The notes beneath the pieces are model-generated. The model made no database searches and was not told where the DNA came from. It saw only the letters and a program-made list of their open reading frames with translations. A stretch of DNA of 64,000 nucleotides from Staphylotrichum longicolle (Eukaryota; Ascomycota; Sordariomycetes; Sordariales; Chaetomiaceae), in NCBI GenBank assembly GCA_019096155.1, contig JAHCVI010000005.1:1932468-1996467 (forward strand). The letters run 5' to 3'. Below, in pieces: positions 45,172 through 56,900 of this stretch (position 1 is the first letter of the stretch; the number at the start of each line of letters is the position of its first letter). Made by a program: the position numbers and the translations under genes.

Positions 45172-45763
45172 TAACGGCAACGGCAACGGCAATGGCAACA
45201 ACAACAACAACGCGTGCGACTGCGCTGCCAGCGTCGTGACTGTCACCCAGGAAGCCGTCACCGTGACCGCCCCGGCCTCGACCGTCTACGTGACCGTCAC
45301 GGGCGCCGCGTCCCCTCCCGCTGCCCAAGGCGGCAATGGCAACGGCAACAACAACGGCAACAACACCGGCAACGGCGGCAACAAGACCGACAAGGTCGAG
45401 GCCACCCAGACCAGCGCCGCCGCCGCCGCCACCACGACGGCCGTCAGCAACGAGACGGGCGCCGTCGACGACACCGAGGAGGAGGAGGAGACGGACTGCC
45501 CGACCGACCAGATCGTCACCGTCACCTCCACCTCCACCGCGGCCGCCGCTTCGCAGGCCCCCGCCACTACTACTGCCGCGTCCGCGGCCGCCACCGCGAG
45601 CGTCAGCCCCGGCGGCACCAACGGCGCCGCGGACGGCGGCGAGGAGGACGACACGTGCCCCGAGGACGAGGTCGTCACCGTGACTGCTGCTTCGACCGCC
45701 GAGGCCTCGGCGACCGCTTCGGCGACCGTCGAGCCCTCGGTTGCGCCGTCGGGCTTGCGGTAA
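44297..45763 (+). CDS. Secreted Ser/Thr/Ala-rich protein with Gly-Asn repeat, likely cell-wall associated
   Basis: Single exon, 488 residues. The N-terminal signal peptide MKTAYLTLGLFAALTSAYS is followed by a dibasic segment (SKRHPRYLRHQR) that could be a Kex2 processing site. The mature part is dominated by Ser, Thr, Ala and Val, in motifs such as TVTVTAPASTVYVTVTG, which suggests heavy O-glycosylation. One pair of Cys lies at about 98 and 106 (SCLPEVIDCPAR), and short Cys-containing acidic segments recur (EEEEETDCPTDQIVTVT, EEDDTCPEDEVVTVT). A Gly-Asn dipeptide repeat sits in the middle and a shorter Asn/Gly tract follows. No C-terminal hydrophobic GPI signal is present, so it is probably secreted or wall-retained by other means. 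No enzymatic domain is seen. Function is unknown; adhesin-like or structural wall protein is the best guess. Confidence 0.85.
45131..45201 (+). repeat. GGCAAC hexanucleotide coding repeat (Gly-Asn)
   Basis: About twelve tandem units of GGCAAC with a few synonymous changes (GGTAAC, GGCAAT), encoding a Gly-Asn run that ends in five Asn. The unit length keeps the frame whatever the copy number. Confidence 0.92.
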
Positions 45764-46749
45764 AAGGGGGATATTTGCATAGTTGGTAGACTCTGTAGTT
45801 TGACACCGGCGAGCCGGTACCCACGTGCAGGACCAAGAGGAGAAGAAGAGGGGAAAAGGGAGGGAACCCTGGTCGGAGCACGGTTTCCTGACCCAGGTTC
45901 GCTTCTTCAAAGTCGTGTTCGTTTCTTGTACAATTTTGATGCCTCTTTCTTTAGGGAGACAAATGCCGGTGCATGTGTTCTTATTTTAGCTTTTTTGCAG
46001 TGTGGGATGACGCAAAACTGTATGGTATGAGAGATGAAAGATGACTTGTGTCCGCCCGTTCGACGCCACTGTAGTTTTTGCTGGAATGCAAAACTTGGTG
46101 ATGCCACGGTCTGCCGTCGATAGACAGACAGATATGAAATGCTCACGATTGAACTTGTACCTGTTCCCATTTTCTGTTGGAGGTTGGATCCGGCGTTGTG
46201 TGGTTGCAATGTGACATTGCAGCGTGACCAGTGTTGGACATGACCGAACTTTAACCTGTTGCCAGGCCAGTGAGACATGGACAGAGGGAAACGACGAAGC
46301 TGGATTGCGGATCCAACAGATGTCAAACCACACGTCACGTTGTAACTCTTAAGCTCGGTCGAGCCATCTACCCGGGGAGAACGAGGTAAGAACCAAAACG
46401 TCAAGGCACGCTTCGGTTAGAATAGATCACCGGGTACGATGGTTCATTCAACAAATGACTATTGGCGGCATCCTCCCCAGCTGGACATTCCCCTGCTGTA
46501 TGCTCTACTGTGTATCTTGCCCAAGTCAACCCTGCAGTTGCACACCTCTCGACGAATACTTGTGTAGAGGCCCAGTACTGATACACAAAAATGCCGCTCC
46601 CATTCCAACACCCCCTTATCGCTGTCATATGTAACTCCAAAAAATGATCCAACTCGAGCCACCGATCCATGCCTTCACTAGATTATGCCTCGATCCTCAC
46701 CCTCTTTCTCTTTCAGTCCCCTCGTCCCCTTCGCAGCCCACTTGGATTT
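45764..46749. other. Intergenic, convergent
   Basis: 3' flanks of the secreted protein gene (+) and the ABCD transporter gene (-). Nothing else recognised over about 1 kb. Confidence 0.5.
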
Positions 46750-48953
46750 CTACTCCCCAATGAGCTCCCTCACGCGCCTCTCAATCTCGGGCACGCCCCT
46801 CAGCATGAGCTCGAGGTCCTCCTTCTCCTCCTCGAGCCGCAGCCTGCGGTCCGCGTCGAGGCGAGTAAAAACATAGCGGCCCTGGCCGTCAAACTGCAGC
46901 AGGTGCGTGTGGTACTTCCACAAGCTCCGCCTGTGGCTGACCGTCATCATGGTGATGCCCATGCGCTTGGCGGCGTCGTACATGATCTTCTCCGTCTCGA
47001 GCGTGACGCTGCTGGTGCACTCGTCGAGGATGGCGAAGCGCGGGCGGTGGTAAAACAGGCGCGCCATGGCGACGCGCTGCTGCATGCCGCCCGACAGCAC
47101 GTCGCGCCACTCGGCGACCTGGTCCCAGCCGTGCTCGAACTCGTCGGGGAGGCCCTCGATGGCCAAGGTGCGGAGGATGTCCATGAGGTCGTCATCGGTG
47201 ACGCCCTTGCTGCGCATGGCGGCGAGCCCGTCCGGGTAGATGATTTGCTGGCGGAGAGTGCCGCGAGCGAGGTAGGGCCGCTGTGGGATGTAGAAGATGT
47301 CGGTGAAGGGGGGCTTGTGGACGGTGCCGCCGTAGACGGGCCAGAGGCCGCCGAGGATGCGGAACATGGAGGACTTGCCGCACCCGTTGGGGCCGAGGAC
47401 GAGGAGATGGTCGCCCTGTTTGAGGGAGAAGGAGAGGGCGGGCACGAGAACGTCGCCGTTGGGGGAGATGATGGGCACGTCGACGAATGAGATGTCGCGG
47501 CTTTCGATGATCTTGCCCCGGCCCTTGAGCACCTCGGCGTTGCTCTCAGTGCCGGAGCTCGAGACGAGGTTCTTTGTGAATTTGCCGGCGCTGATGTCGT
47601 CCATGACCTCGAGGAGGGTGGAGACGCGCGAGGTGTAGCCGGAGAGTTCGAGGACCTCCTTGTACGAGGACATGAGGCGGCCGAACGCCTCGTTGGCCGA
47701 CAAGAGCAGGCGCCGGTTGGTCACAAAGCTCTCGGACCGGTCGCTCATGTTCATGATGACCTTGCCGGGGAGCTTGAAGAACACGGGGACGCTGCAGAGC
47801 GCCAGGCCCAAGGCTCCCCAGAAGTACTTGATGACATAGTCGTTCATGAAGTCGTGGTATAAATGCCTCCGCAGAACGAAGTTGGCTTGCTTGATCATGG
47901 TGAAGTAGCCCTTGTCGAGGGTGTCCTTCTCGGGCCCCTGACCCGCGTACAGGGCAATCTCTTCGTTGTGGTTGATTAACCTCGTGTGCTGGTGGCGGAA
48001 GTCGCCCTCCAACCTTTGCTGTTCGGCGGCGTACTTGCCGAATGGTGGTGTGAGTGCTCGCATCATGCCGGACGAGAGTTGGACGAGCAGAGCCATGAAC
48101 ATGACGCCTTCTCCGCCAACGCTCCTGGTAATAGTGATGATGTAGATGGTCTGGCCGGTTGGTCAGCAGGGGGAATTGGGTGCAGGGGGATAGGGGGCCA
48201 GCTCACCATGTCGAGGATCGGCTTCGCCAGGTTGCCGTAGAGTTCAGCCAGGCTGTTGGCAAACTTGGTCACATCGACGGCAATCAGCTGATCCGGGTTC
48301 TTGATTCTGTCGTCGAGGGCCGAGATGCCGTAGAAGGTCAGTTTGGAGAGGTACCGGTCGTGAATGTACTGGGTCAATCGTGACCGGTAGTTCAGGGCCA
48401 GCTCCGCTTGGTGGTAGTTCAGCATGGAGTTGGTGAAGGTGGCCGGCACGGCAATCAACATCCACCACATGACGCGCCTCAGAAACTCGCGGCCATTCCC
48501 CTTGACCAAGGCCTTGACGATGGCGCCGTCCATTTCTGCCACCTTGACGCTGAGCAATGTCCGAAAGACCAGGAAGAAGCTGTGGCTGATGAGCAGACGG
48601 GTCTCCTTGGCTCGCCATCCCGGAATGACGATGCGGAGCAGGCGCAGCAGCGAGCGGAAGAACTCGCGGTTGAGCTCGCCTTTTGTTCTCCTTTCTTCCT
48701 CGTCCTGGCCCGCAGCTGTGGTTGGGGGCTTCTCGGCACGTTTCTTGGCGTCGCGTTTCGATGCGCTTTTCAGGTCGGAGACGAAGATGCGGATGCGGTA
48801 CACAAGGGCGACAAACAGGGTGATGTAGACAGCTCGGGAGATGCGGGTGCGGTTGCGCAGGTACATGGAGGTCAGCTGCGAGATGATGGCGCGGATGGTG
48901 CGGGCGCGGGCAGCGCTGCCCACGGCGACCGGCTTCGATTGCGACGGCGCCAT
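46750..48953 (-). CDS. Peroxisomal ABCD-family half transporter (Pxa1/ALDP-like)
   Basis: Half ABC transporter of subfamily D; family members dimerise in the peroxisomal membrane and import long-chain acyl-CoA for beta-oxidation. Exons 48953-48207 and 48150-46750 flank a 56-nt intron in phase 0 and give 715 residues. N-terminal half: membrane domain beginning near [17 protein letters not shown], with the conserved [24 protein letters not shown] and the EAA-like loop [20 protein letters not shown]-terminal half: Walker [10 protein letters not shown] at about 501, Q-loop [16 protein letters not shown], signature LSGGMQQR at about 598, Walker [12 protein letters not shown], and switch His in TVSHR. 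The signature reads GGMQQR instead of the common GGEKQR, as I recall for fungal Pxa1-type proteins. Pxa1 versus Pxa2 cannot be settled from sequence reading alone. Confidence 0.92.
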
Positions 48954-49703
48954 GGCGGGTGGCGGGGAAGGGAAGAAGTCTGCGGACAGATCACGGTCGC
49001 GTAGTGACAGTCATTGGGCGTTGAGGGTGGTTGAGGGTGGTTGGCGTTGGACGCGGCGGAAATGCGCAAGATGGGGAGGGGGGAGAGGAGACAGGGGAAA
49101 GTGTCTTGTCGTGTGTCGCAGAGCGTTTGTGGAATTGGCTTGTGGTCGGGCACTCGGTATCGTTGGGAGCTTGAGACTCGAGATGGTCGGTACCAGGGAA
49201 GTGTGTTGGAAGTACAAATCTCCTCCGTAGTGCACTGTGTACTGTGCACGATTTCCGGGCTGGGATGGCCAGAATGGCCAGAATGGAGTGGTTGTTGCTG
49301 TTCTTCCAGGTTGTCCCGTCCTCTCCTTCCCTCGGCCCTTGCGTCACCCACCCACTTGCTGGAATGGGCAGGCAGGCCCGGGATAGGCTGGACAAGCCAC
49401 TGACCTGCCGGCATGTGATTGTCTCCTGGGAGCTCTGGCTCGTCTGGGCACTGCCGGTTCCACCCTGCGCTGCCGGATTGGTCCAAAACCCGGGGAAAAA
49501 TACTGGGGTAACCATTTCCACGGCACGCCAGACTTCCATGTGCTGCTCCTGTCCTGAACTGGTTCCACCCACCCGGACCGGCATCCGGCAGCCACTGCCC
49601 GGCACTCTGAACCCCGGGAGGCCGGATCTCATACACAGGATACGGACCAGCCGCCGGAACGCCTCCGGGTTTATATCGGAGGGGCAGTTCCGTAACCATC
49701 ACA
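48954..49703. other. Intergenic, divergent promoter region
   Basis: Between the ABCD transporter (-) and the Pga1-like gene (+). Two short direct repeats: TTGAGGGTGG twice at 49021-49040, and GGCCAGAAT in tandem near 49267-49284. No gene. Confidence 0.5.
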
Positions 49704-50516
49704 ATGGCCCCAATGGCCGCCATCCTCTTTTTCTCTTCATCTTCGTAACTTCGGTCCTCGCCAACACGGAAAAGGCCATCTTCCTCGGCCCCGAACCCGT
49801 CTCCATCCACCTCACCCACCCAATCCTCTCCGACTTGCGCCTACACACCCTGACCCCGGCCAACGGGACCCTCCGGACGAGCCTCGCCGCCCAGTTTCCA
49901 TCCCCCGACCACCCCCGCGGCACGGCAACATGGCTCGTCCTCGACAACCTCACCCCCAACCAGCGCTATGAAGTGCGCGTCTGCTGGGCAGCCACGGCAA
50001 GTCGCCCATTCACCTTATCTACCTCCAAACTTGAGAATCAAGCCACTCCTAACACCCCCCCCTCCAGCAACCGACCGCCTTCTGGGTCGACACCTTCCCC
50101 CTCTCCGCCGTCGGGGACTCCCCGAGCTGCTGGCCTCGTTGCAGGCCTACTCCGCCTCCCTGCAGGAGCAGGAGCAGAAGCAGAAGCAGAAGCAGAAGCA
50201 GCCCGATGCATCCAAGGGCAGCAGCAGCAGCGGCAGCAGCAGCAGCGAGCGGGACGAAGCCTCCATCCTCCTCCTGCGCATCCTCGCGGCCAGACTACTT
50301 CACCACCGACGCGGCGCTCATGCGCGACGTGCCCGGCGTCGACGTCGACATCATCCTGGACCCGTTCCTGTTCAATGCCCTCCCCGCTCCATCGCAAGCA
50401 CGGCGTGCTACATTGTCGCCGTGGGCGTCGCGTCCTACTTTCTGGCCGGAAAGGTAGTCTCGTGGATCCGGGGGGTGATTGCCGGCGGAGCGCCAGCGCA
50501 GGGCTGGAGAGTGTGA
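49704..50516 (+). pseudogene. Pga1-like GPI-mannosyltransferase II co-activator, about four single-base frame breaks
   Basis: ER membrane protein that partners GPI-mannosyltransferase II in adding the second mannose of GPI anchors. The ATG at 49704 starts a hydrophobic signal peptide (MAPMAAILFF) that loses frame at a five-T run (49728-49732). One more base leads into LFIFVTSVLANTEKAIFLGPEP and the luminal domain, with DNLTPNQRYEVRVCWAAT. A 71-nt intron (49997-50067) uses a GC donor (GCAAGT). Exon 2 breaks at a CCCC run (50120-50123), near 50287-50292, and at a second CCCC run (50382-50385). Conserved pieces are SPELLASLQAYSASLQEQ, DYFTTDAALMRDVPG with VDIILDPFLFNALP, and a C-terminal membrane segment YIVAVGVASYFLAGKVVSWI. 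Total length becomes a multiple of three when corrected (about 248 codons). Sequence error seems likelier than decay. Confidence 0.78.
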
Positions 50517-51128
50517 AGAAGAGGCAGTGATGGAGCTCTGGACGGCGGCGAGAAAAGGAGGGGGGGTCTCCATCCGTGATGCGATGGGGCTAATATGAAC
50601 TGCAAGTACTCGGGAAGGTCAACAACAAGCCAACAGACACCCGTAGCGCTCATCAGGTCAATGTTTGCATACAAATGATAAAGATGAATCAGCCTGCACC
50701 ATCAAGCCACCGCTACCAAGTTCTATCATACTAAAAAAAGCCTCAAAAGCTCAAAAATAAACACAGCAATGGTTCGTTCTCATTCCCCATACTCACCCAG
50801 TCGCCCTCCTTTCCCGCCCCTTAACCCCCCCCCCCCGGGACATCCCACGGTCTTCGACCAGGCCGCGTGGGCCCACCACCACTCTCTGCCACTGAACCAC
50901 CCTCCTCCTCCGCCACCCGACCACCTCGCTCAAAGCCGTCTCCCCGCGGCCATCGGGTAGCAGCCCCACCATCCGCGCCCTCACCTCCGCCAGCGTCAAC
51001 CGCACGACTCTCCGCTGGTAGTTGAGCCACTGGTCCCGCTCCTACACCTCGACGTCAATCAGCACGTGCTCCAGCGCAGCGCTCCTCTCGACAAGAGCAG
51101 AGTCGCTGCGGCTACGCCCACGGCCCTC
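50517..51128. other. Intergenic, convergent
   Basis: 3' flanks of the Pga1-like gene (+) and WW-domain gene (-). Contains a ten-C run near 50.83 kb. No gene recognised. Confidence 0.5.
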
Positions 51129-52538
51129 CTAGTGATACTGGCCGCCGCCGCCGTACCCCTGATGCTGCTGAGGGTGGCCGCCGCCCGAGGCGTACTGCGG
51201 CTGCTGCGGGGGGTAGGCGCCCGACGGCGGGGGGGCGTACGAGCCCGCCGCACCGCCGGCGTATTGGGGCTGGCCGTACTGGGGCTGGGTGGCGCCGTGG
51301 GGCTGGCCGTACGCCCCGGGGATGGGGGGCGGGGCGCCGTAGTTTTGTTGTGGGGCGCCGCCGGCGGGAGGGGAGGCGTATGAGGGCTGGCCGTAGGACT
51401 GCTGCTGGTGCTGCTGGTGCTGCTGGCCACCCGAAGGGGGTGGGGCGTAGCTTTGGCTGTGCGGTGGCTGCTGTTGGTGGCCGGAGCCGTACGACGGGGT
51501 GTATGCTGAGTTGGGGGGTTGGTGCTGGCCGGGGTTCTGGTAAGAGGATGCGCTGCCCTGGTAGGAGGGGGTGCTCGCGGTCGACTGGCCAGGCTGCGAG
51601 GGCGGCTGGTACGAGGCAGGTGGAGGCGGGGCGCTGTAGGAGCCTGATTGTCCGCTGTTGGAGTAGCCAAAGTTGTTCTGGCCCTATCTGGGTGTTAGCA
51701 TTGCTTTCAACTCTGTGGTCAAATATGAGTGTCGTAGAAACCTACCGAACTCTGGGGCTTGCCGCCAAACATACTAGCGACGCCGCCGACGAGACCTCCC
51801 AGGCCGCCGGCAGAACCATGCCCGGACGACTGGCCGCCGTGGTAGTTCTGGGGCGAGGCAGATGACGGTTTGCTCCCCGAGGAAAACAGGTTGGAGGCCA
51901 GTTGCGACGCAAGCTTGCCGCCGAGTCCGCCCCCGCTGCTGTGGCCGCCGCCGTGTCCGCCTCCGTGACCCGATGACAAGAGGCCGGTGACGACCTGCCC
52001 AGCCAGCCCGCCGACACCACCGCCACCGTGGGAACCGCCGCCGTGTGGTTTACCGCCAAGACCGCTGAGGGTGCTTCCGAGGAACGACTGCGACGAGCAT
52101 GACAAGTCAGTCTATCAGTGCCAGCGCACACAACTAGGGGGCAGAACGAAAAAGACATACCCCAAGCCCGCGATCTCCGTTCCCACCACCAACCCCCCTT
52201 GTGCCTTCGGTCGACCCGTCCTCCCGAGGATGCACAGGCTCGAGCCTGCCATCCGGGTACCTCGCCGTCTGGCTGCCGTCGGGGTGCACAATGATCTCGG
52301 CGCCGTTGCCGTCGGTCTTGTGGGGCACACCGTAGGGGTGCTCGTTGCGCGCAGCGGGGGTGCCGCCGCCGCCCACAGGCGCGGCCTCGGTGGGGGTGTC
52401 CCATTGCGATGCGCCCGTCGACAGTTGGACGAAGTAGTACTTCTTGGAGGCGGCGTCCCACTGGGCGATCCAGCCAGCGGGGAGGGGCGGCGGCGCGAAG
52501 GTCGGCCCGTCGCTGCCGGGAGAGGAGGGTCCTGCCAT
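51129..52538 (-). CDS. WW-domain protein with Gly-rich and Gln/Pro/Tyr-rich tail (WWM1-like)
   Basis: Exons 52538-52161, 52087-51746 and 51683-51129 join in phase 0 and give 424 residues. The N-terminal WW domain at about 20-52 has both signature Trp and the Pro: LPAGWIAQWDAASKKYYFVQ followed by STGASQWDTPTE. A middle segment (about 127-240) is Gly/His/Ser-rich with small hydrophobic helices (LGGLVGGVASMFGG). The C-terminal 185 residues are low complexity, rich in Gln, Pro, Tyr and Ser with YGQP/SYAPPPSG-type repeats, and end GGGGQYH. WW domains bind proline motifs. The layout resembles yeast Wwm1, which binds the metacaspase Mca1; metacaspases have PQY-rich N-termini. That partnership is a family-based inference. 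The composition suggests phase-separating or aggregation-prone behaviour. Confidence 0.85.
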
Positions 52539-53930
52539 GGGGAGTGTAGATGTCGCGTGTCAAGTGTTCAGTGTTCTGCGAGGGTTGGGTCGGGCTGGCG
52601 ATGCTGGTCGAAGAAAGTAGACGCTCAAGTCTCCGCTTCGCTTTGCGGTGTGCCGCGCTGCCTGATAAAGAACGGGCGGGAAGGGAGGAGACGGGGTGTG
52701 GTGGCAGGGTCAGGAAGTGTCAGGTCTGGAGCTGAACCGAGTGTGGCAGGGCCGACCGTGATTTTGGAGGGGGCGGGGCAAGCAGTCCCCAGCAGTCCCC
52801 AGCAAACCCAGCAACCCCAGCAAGAAGTGTTCAGGGGTCCTTTTGAAGCGCGATCTCGTGTGCTGCTGACGACAAGCACCAAGACTTGAGAAATCCGGTT
52901 CATGAATATGGAATACGACAACTGATACTCCATAAGGATGTGACCGACCTCCTTGTCTTTATCCATACCGCATGGTAACCTGAAAGCTCTAGAAATCGAG
53001 ACGGGCCTGCAACCTCTTTGCACGCAAAACCTTCCTTTCGCGTTAGTTAATGTGAACTTCGCGTTAGGGTGTCGCCAATCACCCTGGCGTGCAACGGAGG
53101 GAGCCAACACCCCTCTTTCTCACAGCAGGGTCTCATCCCGTCCCTGGCATTAGCGACCTCCTGTCACCCTCAGCAGTACCGCAAAGACCGCAAAGGCAAC
53201 CCAAAGAAGCCACACTAAATCAAACCATCATCAAACTTGGATGAGACCCCAACCCAACTCATATGCCCCAGCCGCGGGCGCATTTTCAATAGTGGCAACC
53301 ACACTACCACTCCGCGACCCCATCCAGGAGCCCGACCTCCGCGAACAAGGGCCAACCCATACGTCCCTCACACTTCACACACACACACACACCAAACCTA
53401 ACACATACATCTGACCAACTCAACCACAAAAGGCACAGCCCCAACTTGACCACTGAAAAAGATAGCAACCCGCCATTCCCCTCCCAACTGCCCCATCGGG
53501 CCATGATGCCATTCAGCCACAGCGGCTGGCGCGTCTTCAAACCTCGAGATTGCACAGCGCAAACGGTCTGGTGAGGCAGCCCAATCCCGCCCGTTTCTGT
53601 TCACCCGTTGGCGCTGTGGCTGTCAGAGCCCGAGACATGCTCCACATTGGGCACGCCGTCGGAAACAAAACGTGGTGGGAGGAGAAATGCATCTTCTCAT
53701 GATTTTCTCTCTGTTGGCAAACGATAACTAGCTGCAACGACTCTCTTGGTTGTGCATGTGCAAGCATATGTGCCATCCGCATGGCGGTGTTGAATCCCGC
53801 CAAACCCCCAGTTCCCAGACCTCCGTCAATGTCAAAATGCAACGCTCACCTCTCTTCCCAATGCGCCATCGCTGTCTATCACAAACAACACTTGCTTGAG
53901 CACACCCAATCCCACCCCTGCCACCCTTCT
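52539..53930. other. Intergenic, tandem (-)(-)
   Basis: About 1.4 kb between the GDE1-like gene and the WW-domain gene, containing the WW gene promoter. Short direct repeats of AGCAGTCCCC followed by AGCAAACCC/AGCAACCCC lie at 52781-52822. A CA repeat sits near 53.38 kb. No gene. Confidence 0.5.
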
Positions 53931-56900
53931 TCACGCCCGCTCAACCACCGCCCCATTTCCATTCCCATTCCCGTTCCTATTCGAGTTTCCGTTTCCGTTT
54001 GTCGTCTGAGCCTGGCTCCTGACCGCCACTTCCTCCACCTTCTCCCTCAGCTCGGCACCGCCCGCCGCCGTCGCCGCCGTCTCCTGGCCGCCCGTCAGGC
54101 CCTTGCGGATGGCCAGGACGCTGTCCACAATGACCGCGTCGATGCCCTCCTTGACTTGGCGCTGTAGAGGAGAGGGTGTCAGTACTTGAAGAAGAAGAAG
54201 AAGAAGAAGAAAAGAGACAATAATCATTAGAGAAAAACATCGCGTGTGAGACCAGAAAGATGGCCGGAGGGGGAAAGACATACCTGCACCAACTTGGGGT
54301 CATTATTCATCGCCCCATAGCTCACACACACCAGGCCATTCTGCTTGACCACCCTGACCAGCCGCGGGCTATTCACAAACGGCTCCGAGTGGCTGACGAT
54401 GCCCAGCAGGTTCCACCGCGACGCGAACCGGATCGCCTCCTGCAGGCTGCTCGCGCGGATGTCGCCGACGGGGCTCGTGCCAGCGTCCGTCAGGAACAGG
54501 ATGGGGATGTTGGGCTGCTTGAAGCTCAGGCACAGGCAGATGTCCGGGTTGAAGGAGCTGAAGATGATGTGTCGCTCGCCGTCGAGGTGGTCGTAGACCT
54601 TCTGCAGCACCGTGTCGCAGAACGAGTTGAGCTCGACCGCGTACGTGTCCATCTCGTGCTCCTCGCTCTCGTGCAGCATCGGGTACTTCATCTCGATGTT
54701 GAAGCCGACCGACGCCGGCAGGCGCCGGAAGAGGTCCTCGAGCGTCGCGAACGGCGCCTGGATGAAGTTTCCGCGCGAGTTGGCCTTGAACCCCTGCGCC
54801 TTGAAGTCGCGCGTGTGCTTCATGCGCTCTTCCATGGCGTGCTTGGAGGGGGGCTGGTGCGGGTTGTGGTGGTGGTGGTGGTGGGCCGGCCAGTCCATCG
54901 ACATGGACCGCTGGCGCGGGCCGGGGCTGTTGCTGCGGGTCGTGTGGACCTGTTTGGGCTGGGGCGGCTTGGGGAGGTGCTGGTGGTGGTGCGAGGAGTC
55001 CGGGTTGATGTGCAGGAACTGTTCGAGGGTCAGGGTGTGGACGGGGGCGTCGAAGCCGGTCTCGCTGACGAGGAAGTCGTGGTAGATGACGGGGACGTGG
55101 TCCTTGGTCAGCTGGACGTCAAACTCGACGTACTGCGCGCCGAGGTTAGCGGCCGCGATGAATGACGGGAGTGTGTTCTCGCCGAGCTGCAGGGACCGGT
55201 TGGAGACGTGGTTCTTGCCCAGGCCGCGGTGGCCGATGACCATGGTGGACGTCATCTTCTTCCAGTAGGTCTGCTGCTCCGTGACTTCCATGTTGGGGTG
55301 CGAGAAGGGCGTGATGACGAGGAAGTTGAAGTTGACCGTGCCGATAACGTCCAAGTTAGCGCCCACGATCGGGACGCAGACGTCGCCCTGAAGGTTCATC
55401 CGCTTGGTCCCGATGGTCGGCCGGACGCTGGAAAGCAGCGCGACGCCACGCCCGATCTTGTTGTTATTGTTGCCTGCGTACGTCGGGACGATGTCGAACA
55501 GCAGCTTCACTTTGGTGGCATCCGACGTCGTGAAGACGATCGGCTCGGTCGAGATGTTTTCATGAACCGGCATGTCGATGATGGTCGGTTCGCCCTGTGC
55601 GCCCTGGGCTGACACGACGATCGAGAGGGCCGTGTCGAGCTGGGTGTTGTGAGCCTCGGTCAGGGGCACCTTGTCCAGCGTCACGGCCTCGACATTCTTC
55701 CGCATGTCCATCGACCCGAGGCTGACGAGCACCAAGCTCTCGTCCTTGAGGTAGCGATGGCCAAACGACTTGACTGGCTCAGCCGGGCGTGAGGAGCCGT
55801 TCGACCTCCTGTCCCCGAGGGAGGCGACCTCGCGAGCCACGGGCTCTGTTGCCGTCTTCTCCTCGTCCGAACTACTCGTGCCGGTGTCAAACTCATCCCG
55901 GCTGTGCGCGGCAAGCATTTGCGCGATGGAGATGTGTCCCCTCAATGCCGCGTGTTCCTTGGCCGTCCAGCCCGACGAGTCCAGCTTATCCACGTCCGCC
56001 CCGGCATCCACGAGCAGCTGGGCGACGGACAGGTGGCCATCGACGGCCGCGATATGGAGCGGTGTCCAGGCAAACGAGTTCTCGGCCAGCTCAAGATCGG
56101 CCTTTTGCTCAACCGTCCCCTTCAGCAGCACCTCGGCACACTCCTTGTGGCCAAACCGTGCGGCGATATGCAGCGCCGTCTCGCCGTCCTTGTCCTGCCA
56201 GTTGATATCCACACCAGCCTCGACGAGCATCTCCACGATGGGTTTGAAGTTGGCCTTGGTAGCGATGGCCAGGACCGCACTCGACTTGGAGATGGACCTA
56301 CGCATCTCAGCCTTGTGGTCGCTCACGCCCTTCCAGTCCTCGCCTTGGAGCAGGGCCTTGGTCGTCAGGACGTGGCCTCCGAGGACGCTGAGGTGGACTG
56401 GCGCGTTGCCGTCCTTGTCCTGCCATTCGGCAGCGTCGATGCCGTTCCCGACGTCGAACTGGCCCCATTCCTGCATCTTGCTCATCAGGATCTGGCATAC
56501 CACCACGAAGCCGAACTGAGCGGCGTAGTGCAACGGGATCCGCCCAAAGCCGTCCTTCGCCCTCAGCGCCGTTCTATGGCTAGGTTGGAGCGTCTCGAGA
56601 AGGAAGATCAGGATCTGGACGGCTTCGTCATCCTTGGTGAGAAGGGCCGACTCCTTGAGGCCACAGACTCGCGGAGCCGCAAGGGGCGAGGTTGCCGGGG
56701 TGAGGAAACTCTGCGCGTACTGGGCAGCGCCAGGGAAGGGGAACGCGGCCGGTTCCGAGGCTTCCTCGTTCTTGGACGAGGCCGTTTTGGTCCGCCCAAT
56801 GTGGATCACCAGCCTGTGGATGCAATTCCGCTCGTTGATGTCATCGGGCTCGTCCAGCGACGTGATGTTCTCCAGCAGAAACGCGATGCAGCGCCTCGAA

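Noticed and set aside
44258..45910. 550-codon open frame antisense to the secreted repeat protein
   Set aside because: Gly/Arg/Asp/Val low complexity produced by reading Thr/Ala/Ser codons backwards; the sense frame has a signal peptide and clean start.
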